From: an uncultured Acetatifactor sp.
GTDB lineage: Bacteria; Bacillota; Clostridia; Lachnospirales; Lachnospiraceae
Length of the DNA stretch: 64,000 nucleotides
Assembly: GCA_910585665.1 (NCBI GenBank)
Contig: CAJUFI010000006.1
Location: 33,502 to 97,501 of the forward strand
Direction: 5' to 3'
Below, piece after piece: positions 24,502-31,553 of the stretch. The first letter of the stretch is position 1; the number at the start of each line of letters is the position of its first letter. The notes under the pieces are model-generated. The model was not told the DNA's origin. It made no database searches and saw only the letters and a program-made list of their open reading frames with translations. Made by a program: the position numbers and the translations under genes.

Positions 24502-24811
24502 GTGGATATCCCCAAGGTCAAGAATCAACAATATAGGAAACTTTTAATGACGGAATACCGAATTATCAGAAAACTACAGGATAAGGAATTGTCTACAAAT
24601 AACTGCTGCAAGTTTATGGCAATTTTTATTGTATTTCCGGGCTTTTGCCTGAAGCAATTGCAGCAGTTATTTTCCGACAATTCCTAAGATAAAGAATAAT
24701 GCGGCAGAGGTTTATAAACATAAAATAAAGAATGGCAATGCGACAGCGCTGGCAAAAAGATGTAATGACTTTATGGTATTAGAAGAAAAGTGTAAACAGT
24801 TCAAATCGTAA
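24502..24811 (+). pseudogene. short open frame split by MITE copy 7
   Basis: A frame beginning at GTG 24502 (or an earlier lost start) reads MDIPKVKNQQYRKLL and reaches IIRKLQD where copy 7 interrupts. Removing the element and one TAA joins it in frame to KIKNNAAEVYKHKIKNG and onward to a stop at 24809-24811. The rejoined product is a lysine-rich helical tail of about 70 residues, resembling the C-terminus of a larger protein. I do not recognise it. Its 5' end stops at a TAG beside MITE remnant copy 6. Confidence 0.6.
24585..24684 (+). mobile_element. 100-bp hairpin MITE, copy 7
   Basis: Flanked by TAA (24582-24584 and 24685-24687). Identical to copy 1 in reverse complement. The inner segment has a GGCAA...TTGCC pairing seen only in this subfamily. 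It sits between the small and large molybdenum-hydroxylase subunit genes. Confidence 0.93.
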
Positions 24812-24830
24812 TATCGTACAGCATAATACG
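24807..24830 (+). promoter_or_regulatory. weak ModE-box-like site before the large subunit gene
   Basis: CGTAATA, ten bases, then TAATACG. It has the same 24-base span and CG ends as the palindrome at 22296, but the half-sites are imperfect inverses. It lies 36 bases upstream of the large-subunit start. Suggestive only. Confidence 0.3.
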
Positions 24831-24866
24831 GTTTCAAAATGATAAGAGATGGAAATGAGGCTTCCT

Positions 24867-27164
24867 ATGGAACAGAAAGAATACAGATCTGTCAATAAAT
24901 CAGTCCGCAAGAAAGACGCCATGCAGCTGCTGCTGGGGAAATCCGTCTATACGGACGACATCACGCCGGACGGCGCACTTGTAGTAAAACTGCTGCGCAG
25001 TCCCCACGCCAACGCCATAGTCCGGGACATCAATACCGCAATCGCGAAAAAAGTGCCAGGAATCGTAGACATCTATACCTGGGAGGATGTGCCCTCCACC
25101 AGGTTCGCCATTGCCGGGCAGACCTATCCGGAGCCCTCCCCCTATGACCGCCTGATCATCGACCGCCATGTGCGCTTCGTGGGCGACGTGGTGGCCATTA
25201 TAGCGGCGGAGACGGAAAAAGCGGCTGATAAAGCCATGAAGCTGATCAAGACGGACTATGAAGTGCTGGAGCCGGTGCTGGATTTCCGCACCGCCAAGGA
25301 CAACCCCATCCTGGTGCACCCCGAGGAGGACTGGTACCCGCCCTGTGAAGTGGGCGGCGCCAACAGGCGGAATCTGGTTGCCAGCGGCACCGACTCCCAG
25401 GGGGATGTGGACGCTGCGCTGGAAGCCTGCGAGATAAAGATTGACCGCACCTTCCACACAAAGGCCTTCAACCAGGCCATGATGGAGACTTTCCGCACCT
25501 ATACAGGCCTTGACCGCTATGGAAGGCTCCATGTGGTGTCCTCTACCCAGATTGTCTTCCACTGCCGTCGTATCCTCTCCAGGGCCCTGGGCATCCCCAA
25601 GAGCCGGATCCGTGTGGAAAAGCCCCGGATCGGCGGCGGGTTCGGCGCCAAACAGACAGCGGTCTGCGAAGTCTACCCGGCCTTCGTCACCCTGAAGACC
25701 GGAAGGGCGGCCAAGCTGATCTACACCCGGGAAGAAGCCCAGATTGCCGGTTCGCCCCGGCATGAGATGGAGATTCGGGTGCGCCTGGGAGCCGACAGGG
25801 ACGGCCGGATCCGCGCTTTGGACTTATATACCCTGTCCAATACCGGCGCTTACGGGGAGCATGGCCCCACCACGGTAGGGCTGTCCGGGCATAAGTCCAT
25901 CCCCCTGTACACAGGCGGCCTGGAAGCCTGGCGGTTCGGCTATGATGTGGTCTACACTAACACCTGTGCGGCGGGCGCCTACCGGGGCTACGGCGCTACC
26001 CAGGGAATCTTCGCCCTGGAGTCCGCGGTCAACGAGCTGGCGGAACGGCTGGGGATGGATCCTACGGCGCTCCGGGACCGGAACATGGTCAGAGAGGGCA
26101 TGGTCATGCCCGCCTATTACAACGAGACCGCCAATGCCTGTGCCCTTGACCGCTGCATGGAACACTGCAGGAAAATGTTCCGCTGGGAAGAAAAGTATCC
26201 TGTCCGGGATATGGGAGGCGGCAAAGTCCGCGCGGCCGGCGTAGCCATGGCCATGCAGGGCTCCGGCATCTCCCATGTGGACGTGGGCTCCGCCACTGTC
26301 CGGCTGGACGAGGACGGCCACTACAACCTCCTCATCGGCGCGGCGGACATGGGCACCGGCTGTGATACGATCCTGGCCCAGATGGTGGCCGAGTGCATGG
26401 AATGCGATGTGGAAGACGTTGCGGTCTTCGGGGCGGACACCGACGCTTCCCCCTATGACTCCGGCTCCTACGCCTCCTCCACTACCTATATCACCGGAAA
26501 AGCCGTGGAAAAAGCCTGTGGGGATCTGAAGAAAAAAATCTGCGCTATTGCCGCGGAACTGATGGAGTGCCAGGGGGAGGAGGTGGTCTTCGAGGGCACG
26601 AAAGTCCGCCGCATCCACACGGAGCAGACCGTCAGCCTGGCGGATGTGGCCTACCGGACACAGGCCTTCAGCACCCGTTCCGCGGAAGCCACCGCCACCC
26701 ATTCCTCCCCGGTGTCCCCGCCCCCTTACATGGTGGGCATGGTGGAGATTGAGCTGGATAAGCTGACCGGCCAGGTCGCCATATTAGATTACATGGCTGT
26801 AGTGGACTGCGGCATTCCCATCAACCCCGCCCTGGCCAGAATCCAGACGGAAGGGGGCATCGTACAGGGAATCGGGCACACGCTCCTGGAAAATGTGCGC
26901 TACGACTGCCGGGGCTGTCCCGTGGAATCCTCCTTTCTACAGTACAGGCTGCCCACCCGCCTGGACATGGGGAGACTGAAGGTGGAATTTGAACACAGCT
27001 ATGAGCCCACCGGCCCTTTCGGGGCGAAGTCCATCGGCGAGATCGTCATCAACACCCCCGCCCCGGCCATCGCCCACGCCATCTACCGGGCCACGGGAGT
27101 CTGGCACAGGGAGCTGCCGATTACACCGGAGCAGATTGCCATGTCGGCTATGGAAACGGAATAA
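24867..27164 (+). CDS. molybdenum hydroxylase large (Mo-cofactor) subunit, xanthine dehydrogenase family
   Basis: A 765-residue catalytic subunit that would bind molybdopterin cytosine dinucleotide. It has the a/b hammerhead N-domain (SVYTDDITPDGALVVKLL), then molybdopterin-binding motifs GGGFGAKQ near 255, GAYRGYGATQ near 371, and GSYASSTTYITG near 540. The C-terminal GPFGAKSIGE near 725 carries the catalytic glutamate of the family. The substrate cannot be set from sequence, but nearby xpt and xanthine permease make a purine plausible; nicotinate or purine hydroxylases are alternatives. ATG 24867 has GAGG at six bases. Tandem copies of its 3' end follow the stop. Confidence 0.92.
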   Translation: MEQKEYRSVNKSVRKKDAMQLLLGKSVYTDDITPDGALVVKLLRSPHANAIVRDINTAIAKKVPGIVDIYTWEDVPSTRFAIAGQTYPEPSPYDRLIIDRHVRFVGDVVAIIAAETEKAADKAMKLIKTDYEVLEPVLDFRTAKDNPILVHPEEDWYPPCEVGGANRRNLVASGTDSQGDVDAALEACEIKIDRTFHTKAFNQAMMETFRTYTGLDRYGRLHVVSSTQIVFHCRRILSRALGIPKSRIRVEKPRIGGGFGAKQTAVCEVYPAFVTLKTGRAAKLIYTREEAQIAGSPRHEMEIRVRLGADRDGRIRALDLYTLSNTGAYGEHGPTTVGLSGHKSIPLYTGGLEAWRFGYDVVYTNTCAAGAYRGYGATQGIFALESAVNELAERLGMDPTALRDRNMVREGMVMPAYYNETANACALDRCMEHCRKMFRWEEKYPVRDMGGGKVRAAGVAMAMQGSGISHVDVGSATVRLDEDGHYNLLIGAADMGTGCDTILAQMVAECMECDVEDVAVFGADTDASPYDSGSYASSTTYITGKAVEKACGDLKKKICAIAAELMECQGEEVVFEGTKVRRIHTEQTVSLADVAYRTQAFSTRSAEATATHSSPVSPPPYMVGMVEIELDKLTGQVAILDYMAVVDCGIPINPALARIQTEGGIVQGIGHTLLENVRYDCRGCPVESSFLQYRLPTRLDMGRLKVEFEHSYEPTGPFGAKSIGEIVINTPAPAIAHAIYRATGVWHRELPITPEQIAMSAMETE

Positions 27165-27368
27165 AGCGGAGCCGGCCCTCCTTGACGGCAATGGAACAGA
27201 TTGCTATGTCGGCTATGGAAAACGGAATAAAGCGGAGCCAGCCCTCCCTGATGGCGATGGAGCAGACCGCCATGGGGCTGCGGAAAGCTGAGCAAAGAGG
27301 AGCCAGCCCTTCCTGACGGCGATGGAGGGGATTGCTATGTCGGCTATGGAAGACTGAGTCCAGCCGAC
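27128..27368 (+). repeat. four tandem copies of the large-subunit gene 3' end
   Basis: A 65-66-base unit that starts in the last codons of the large subunit, with core GATTGCCATGTCGGCTATGG, includes the stop codon and 3' flank, and is repeated at about 27193, 27259 and 27324 with increasing divergence. The copies are not translated as part of the protein. Confidence 0.8.
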
Positions 27369-27461
27369 CAGCCGGATGGAGCCGCCATCTATGCCAGGAG
27401 AAAGAAAATCAGGAGCGAAACCAGCTTGCTTATATTTTCATGAAAGTCCTCTTGCCGGACA

Positions 27462-27490
27462 TTGACGCTCTAAGGTCGATATGGTAAACT
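27462..27490 (+). promoter_or_regulatory. sigma-A promoter of second AAA/nuclease gene
   Basis: TTGACG (27462-27467) and TAAACT (27485-27490) with a 17-base spacer, 60 bases before the start codon. Confidence 0.65.
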
Positions 27491-27549
27491 TGCATCATGA
27501 CAGAGGATTTTAGTTGGCAGAATCAGGAATGGAAGGAGGGATGCCGGAG

Positions 27550-29157
27550 ATGAGAAAACGGTTTAACGTGACTGGGCTGTGCGTTCCGAGGAAGCACTAT
27601 ATGGTCAATCTGGAGGATCGGCTGGCCCAGGCGAAGGAAATGGTGGAAGAGGGCGCTTATTTCACCATCCATCGGGCCAGGCAGTATGGGAAGACTACGC
27701 TGCTCTATGCGCTGGAAGAATATTTGAAGCCGGATTATCTGGTGGTAAGCATCGATTTTCAGAAATTTGGTACTGCGACATATGAAAGTGAAAACAGTTT
27801 CGCCCTTTCGTTTGCAGACTGCTTCCTGAACGAACTTGATAGAAACGAGGAGTCAGATATCGCGGAATTAAGTCAGGAGATGGAAACCTTGCGGAATATA
27901 TGCCGAAGCAGGGACGGTTCTTACGCTTTCTATGAACTGTTTGCGAAGCTGAATCGTATCTGTAGGCTTTCTGTCAGACCGGTAGTCCTGATGATAGACG
28001 AGGTGGACAGCGCTTCTAATAATCAGGTATTCCTTGATTTTCTGGCGCAGCTGCGAAATTATTATCTGGAACGCGAGGCCAGGGGGACTTTTACTTTTCA
28101 ATCGGTCATCCTGGCGGGGCTTTATGACATAAAAAGCTTAAAGGCGAAAATCAGGCCGGAGGATGCGCGGAAAACGAATAGTCCATGGAACATAGCGGCG
28201 AACTTCAAGGTAGATATGAGCTTTTCCGCGGCGGACATTGCGGGGATGCTGGAGGAGTATGAGGGCGATGCTCATACGGGAATGGACATTGCCGGGATGG
28301 CGGATCTGCTGCGCTCCTATACCTCCGGCTACCCCTTTCTGGTATCGTGCCTGTGCAAGCTGATGGATGAAGAAATCGCCGGAAGTGAAAGCTTTCCCAC
28401 AAAGGAAGCCGCCTGGACGAAGGACGGTTTCCTGGCAGCGGTGCGGATGCTTCTCATGGAAGAGAACACGCTGTTTGAATCCATGGACAATAAGCTGATC
28501 GATTATCCTGAGCTGAAGCAGATGCTGAAAGGGCTTCTGCTTCTGGGGAAGCCCATTGAGAACATTCCCGGCAACGAGAGCATGCGGATGGCGGTGATGT
28601 TCGGCTTCGCTGCTGTCCGAAACGGTTTCCTGCATGTGTCCAACCGGATATTTGAGACCAGGCTCTATAACGGTTTTTTGGCCGAAGAGAGCCTAAATAG
28701 CGATATGCCGCAGATCGCGCTGGCAGAAAGGAATCAGTTCATCAGGGATGGCCAGCTGGACGTGGAGCTGCTGCTCCGGAAGTTCGTGGACCATTACACG
28801 GAGCTTTTTGGCGATTATGGGGAGAAATTCCTGGAGGAGGACGGGAGGCGGCTTTTCCTGCTCTATGTGCGCCCCGTCATAAACGGAAAGGGCAATTATT
28901 ACATCGAGTCCAGAACCAGGAACCATCGGCGCACGGATGTGATCATCGACTTCCAGGGGAGACAGACGGTGATTGAACTGAAAATCTGGCGAGGAAATGA
29001 ATACCACTTAAGAGGGGAAGAGCAGCTGTCCGAGTATCTGGAGTATTATCGGCTGGAAAAGGGGTACATGGTGAGCTTCAACTTCAACAAAAAGAAGCAG
29101 GTGGGAGTCCATGAGGTTGCCGTAGGGGACAAAATTTTGGTGGAGGCGGTCGTTTAA
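27550..29157 (+). CDS. AAA-like ATPase with C-terminal PD-(D/E)XK domain
   Basis: A 535-residue protein with a KAP/AAA-like N-terminal ATPase: Walker A HRARQYGKTTLL near 43-54 and Walker B VVLMIDEVDSAS near 145-156. A helical middle follows, and the C-terminal nuclease core is RRTDVIIDF followed by TVIELKIWRG (D...E-x-K) near 465-490. It resembles, but is distinct from, the AAA/DUF1703 protein at 12667. Function unknown; possibly a genome-defence or selfish-element protein. ATG 27550 has AAGGAGGG at ten bases; ATG 27541 lies too close to it. Single gene with its own promoter. Confidence 0.85.
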   Translation: MRKRFNVTGLCVPRKHYMVNLEDRLAQAKEMVEEGAYFTIHRARQYGKTTLLYALEEYLKPDYLVVSIDFQKFGTATYESENSFALSFADCFLNELDRNEESDIAELSQEMETLRNICRSRDGSYAFYELFAKLNRICRLSVRPVVLMIDEVDSASNNQVFLDFLAQLRNYYLEREARGTFTFQSVILAGLYDIKSLKAKIRPEDARKTNSPWNIAANFKVDMSFSAADIAGMLEEYEGDAHTGMDIAGMADLLRSYTSGYPFLVSCLCKLMDEEIAGSESFPTKEAAWTKDGFLAAVRMLLMEENTLFESMDNKLIDYPELKQMLKGLLLLGKPIENIPGNESMRMAVMFGFAAVRNGFLHVSNRIFETRLYNGFLAEESLNSDMPQIALAERNQFIRDGQLDVELLLRKFVDHYTELFGDYGEKFLEEDGRRLFLLYVRPVINGKGNYYIESRTRNHRRTDVIIDFQGRQTVIELKIWRGNEYHLRGEEQLSEYLEYYRLEKGYMVSFNFNKKKQVGVHEVAVGDKILVEAVV

Positions 29158-29181
29158 CCTACGGCCGCCTGTCGCGCCCTT

Positions 29182-29554
29182 TTAGCTTTTCGGGAGCGTC
29201 TTTGTGAGAATGAAGGAATAGGAAACCGTAATTACAAACACCATCAGCTGAAAGACGAGACACTTCTCTATGGTCAGCCCTGCCTCATTCGCGAAGCCGC
29301 TTGTGACGTTGATCGCGGAGTGGGTGATGATGCAGGGCAGCAGGCTTTCGCTGCGATGAAAGAGGATTGCGAACAAAAAGCCGATTGCGATCGCTGCCGT
29401 GACATGAATGAGATTTTCCGCTATTTCACGGCGCTGGCAGAATAGGGGATGCCAATCATTTCATTCAGCGGGTTTGCCAGGGACTGTAGGACGCAGTAGA
29501 TCACGATTCAGACGATTGCAAAGGTCATTTCGTTTTTTCATATAGCTTCTTCAT
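29182..29554 (-). pseudogene. degenerate CPBP-family intramembrane protease gene
   Basis: The last 64 codons (29182-29376) read FHRSESLLPCIITHSAINVT and further hydrophobic sequence, the pattern of the C-terminal membrane part of CPBP (CAAX-like) proteases. Upstream the frame is broken: the start region MKKLYEKT shifts at a run of six A, MTFAIV meets a TGA where tryptophan is expected, and ANPLNEMIGIPYSASAVK ends in TAG. The gene start overlaps the TetR stop codon (ATGA), so the two were once a coupled pair. Confidence 0.7.
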
Positions 29555-30108
29555 TTCGATGCTCCTTTGGAGGATTTTTCCTCCTCCTGTATGGCTAATA
29601 TCGCGCCTGTGTAAACCCGCTCCAGGTGCGTTGTTATCAGGCTTTCATCATATTCCAAGGAGTTGTTGACCAGGATGCTGGCATAGCCGTGGACGAACAG
29701 GGCAAGCGTCAGGAAGACCTTCTTTGTCTGTTCCGTATTCAGCCCCATGGCTCCCTGCATGGCCGAAAGAACGGGAATAAGCTCCTTGGAGTTTATCATT
29801 TCCAGCAGGCTTTTTTCCACAGCAAAACCCGATTGAAAAAGGAAGCGGAACAGATACGGCTCTTCCACGGCAAACCGAATATAATTCAGCCCGATGCTCA
29901 ACAGGATATCGTCCTGTGTCATATGCATCAGATATTCCGTATGATACCGGTCTGCCTCTGTATAGGCGGCCGTTTTCAATTCCTCGATTGTTGCGAAATG
30001 GTACATGACAGGCTGCGTGGAACAGTTCAGCTTCTTTGCCACAGTCCTTGCATTGATATTTTCCACTCCGGCTTCACGGGCAGTCTCAAAGGCGGCATCG
30101 ATGACCAT
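29551..30108 (-). CDS. TetR-family regulator, N-terminus truncated by rearrangement
   Basis: A 185-residue frame from ATG 30108. It has the TetR helix-turn-helix (MVIDAAFETAREAG, then NINARTVAKKLNCSTQPVMYHF) and a C-terminal ligand domain. Relatives carry about ten more N-terminal residues (a TKEMIIDAAFE-like lead). These are missing here: upstream DNA belongs to an AraC/GyrI fragment on the opposite strand. No clear ribosome-binding site precedes ATG 30108. It was coupled to the CPBP pseudogene. It may still bind DNA, but it is probably decaying. Confidence 0.7.
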   Translation of the reverse strand: MVIDAAFETAREAGVENINARTVAKKLNCSTQPVMYHFATIEELKTAAYTEADRYHTEYLMHMTQDDILLSIGLNYIRFAVEEPYLFRFLFQSGFAVEKSLLEMINSKELIPVLSAMQGAMGLNTEQTKKVFLTLALFVHGYASILVNNSLEYDESLITTHLERVYTGAILAIQEEEKSSKGASK

Positions 30109-30113
30109 GTCTT

Positions 30114-30510
30114 TTATGCATTGAAGGGGCTTGCAGGGGACTATGTGACCAGCTATGGGATCATGACGAATTTCCAGGAGGAGGGGTACGATTTCTATAT
30201 CGCGGCGAAGCTTCGGGAGTGGGAGAGGGAGCATTTGGAGCAGGAGCTTGGAAATGCCGAGGATGCCGCTCGGTTCGAGAACATCGCCATTCCCGCCCAC
30301 ACCTATGTGGTATGCGAGACGGAGCGGTGCAAGTATCCCACCAGGATATTCCCGCAGCTGCGAAAGAGGATCGTGGAGGAATGGCTTCCGTCCTCCGGGT
30401 ACGTGCTGGCGGAGGCACCGGAGGTTTCGGTGCCCCACTGGTTCCGGAATCCGGACAGCGAGAAGCGGTATATGGAGCTCTGGCTTCCTGTGTCCCAGGT
30501 GAAGGGATGA
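30114..30510 (+). pseudogene. fragment of AraC-family GyrI-like effector-binding domain
   Basis: The open frame from the junction near 30114 to the stop at 30510 encodes GIMTNFQEEGYDFYIAA, FENIAIPAHTYVVCE, IFPQLRKRIVEEWLPSSGY and RYMELWLPVS, which is the C-terminal effector-binding domain found in AraC/Rob and GyrI proteins. The N-terminal DNA-binding half is absent; antisense TetR sequence is there instead. Confidence 0.7.
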
Positions 30511-30571
30511 TGCTTTGAGGGGGAAACCAGCAAAACCAGTGAAATCAGTGAAATCAGATGGCTCATCCATA

Positions 30572-30600
30572 TTGACGGGAGAAGGAATTTTCAGTATAAT
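30572..30600 (+). promoter_or_regulatory. sigma-A promoter of PRTase-like gene
   Basis: TTGACG (30572-30577) and consensus TATAAT (30595-30600) with a 17-base spacer, 63 bases before the start codon. Confidence 0.8.
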
Positions 30601-30662
30601 ATTTATGACAGAAGGAAGATTTCTGTAAATTCCAGACGGTATCATGATGAGGAGGTACGTGT

Positions 30663-31304
30663 ATGCAGGAAGTAATCAAAATCTATTCCCAGGCCCACCC
30701 GAATATCCAGTTGAAAGCAATCCCGGGACATTTTGTAACCCCTAATTCCCATGTCAATTATTTTCTGGACATGACAACTTTGAAATCCAGGCTCAGTGAG
30801 GCGTCCATGGTCGCGAGAGAACTGGGAAGACAGGTTATGGTATCGACAGTGGTGGACACGATTGTCTGCATAGACGGCTGTGAGATCATAGGCGCGTTTC
30901 TGGCGGAGGAACTGACAAGGGCGGGAATCTATTCCAGAAACGCCCACAAGACGATTTACATCATAACGCCGGAGTATTCCACATCGGGACAGATGATGTT
31001 CCGGGACAATTATCTGCCCATGGTGAAGGATAAGAACGTGCTCCTCCTTCTGGCCAGCGCCACCACGGGGAAGACGGTGTCGAAGGCCATACATACCCTC
31101 ACCTATTACGGCGCTTCCATCAGCGGCATCTGCGCGGTGTTCAGCGCCGCCAACAGCATCGTGGGCATTCCGGTGAATTCCCTGTTCACCACGGCGGACA
31201 TTCCGGACTATATGACATACAGCTCCGAGAAATGTGCCATGTGCAAGGAGAACAAGCCCATTGACGCTTTTGCGAACGCGTTCGGATATTCCAGGATCAG
31301 CTGA
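30663..31304 (+). CDS. phosphoribosyltransferase-like protein (orotate PRTase-related)
   Basis: A 213-residue protein with a type I PRTase fold: helical hood at the N-terminus, the core strand VMVSTVVDTIVCIDG, and the PRPP-loop region NVLLLLASATTGKTVSKAI where PyrE normally has D-D-V-x-T-x-G. The acidic pair is replaced by ASATTGKT, so PRPP binding may be altered. C-terminal cysteines occur in KCAMCKENKPID. It may be a PyrE paralogue with a regulatory role. It has its own consensus promoter and strong terminator, so it is monocistronic. AGGAGGTACGT precedes the ATG. Confidence 0.75.
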   Translation: MQEVIKIYSQAHPNIQLKAIPGHFVTPNSHVNYFLDMTTLKSRLSEASMVARELGRQVMVSTVVDTIVCIDGCEIIGAFLAEELTRAGIYSRNAHKTIYIITPEYSTSGQMMFRDNYLPMVKDKNVLLLLASATTGKTVSKAIHTLTYYGASISGICAVFSAANSIVGIPVNSLFTTADIPDYMTYSSEKCAMCKENKPIDAFANAFGYSRIS

Positions 31305-31334
31305 CGCTGTCCCGAGCGTTTCACCCATGCAGCG

Positions 31335-31388
31335 GACAGGGGCGCCCCCCGCGGCTTTCGGCCCGGGAGGACGCCCCTGTCTGTTTTC
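31335..31388 (+). terminator. intrinsic terminator after PRTase-like gene
   Basis: GACAGGGGCG (31335-31344) pairs with CGCCCCTGTC (31372-31381) and is followed by TGTTTTCT. Very GC-rich stem with a structured loop. Confidence 0.8.
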
Positions 31389-31553
31389 TCTGCATTTTCT
31401 TACAGCAGACCTGTTGACCAGCTTTGCACCCAGGGTAATATTCGATTGTCATTGACAGGCGTAGTTAAGTCGGGTATCCTTAAGAAGAGAAAGCCGGCCC
31501 CTTTTGGCGGAGGCGCCGAAGGGGCGCCGGCTGAGAAAGAGAGGAGACTTGCA

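Noticed and set aside
29551..30645. Single 364-residue TetR protein with a 180-residue N-terminal extension
   Set aside because: The extension is the antisense of a GyrI-like domain fragment; TetR homology starts only at about 30108.
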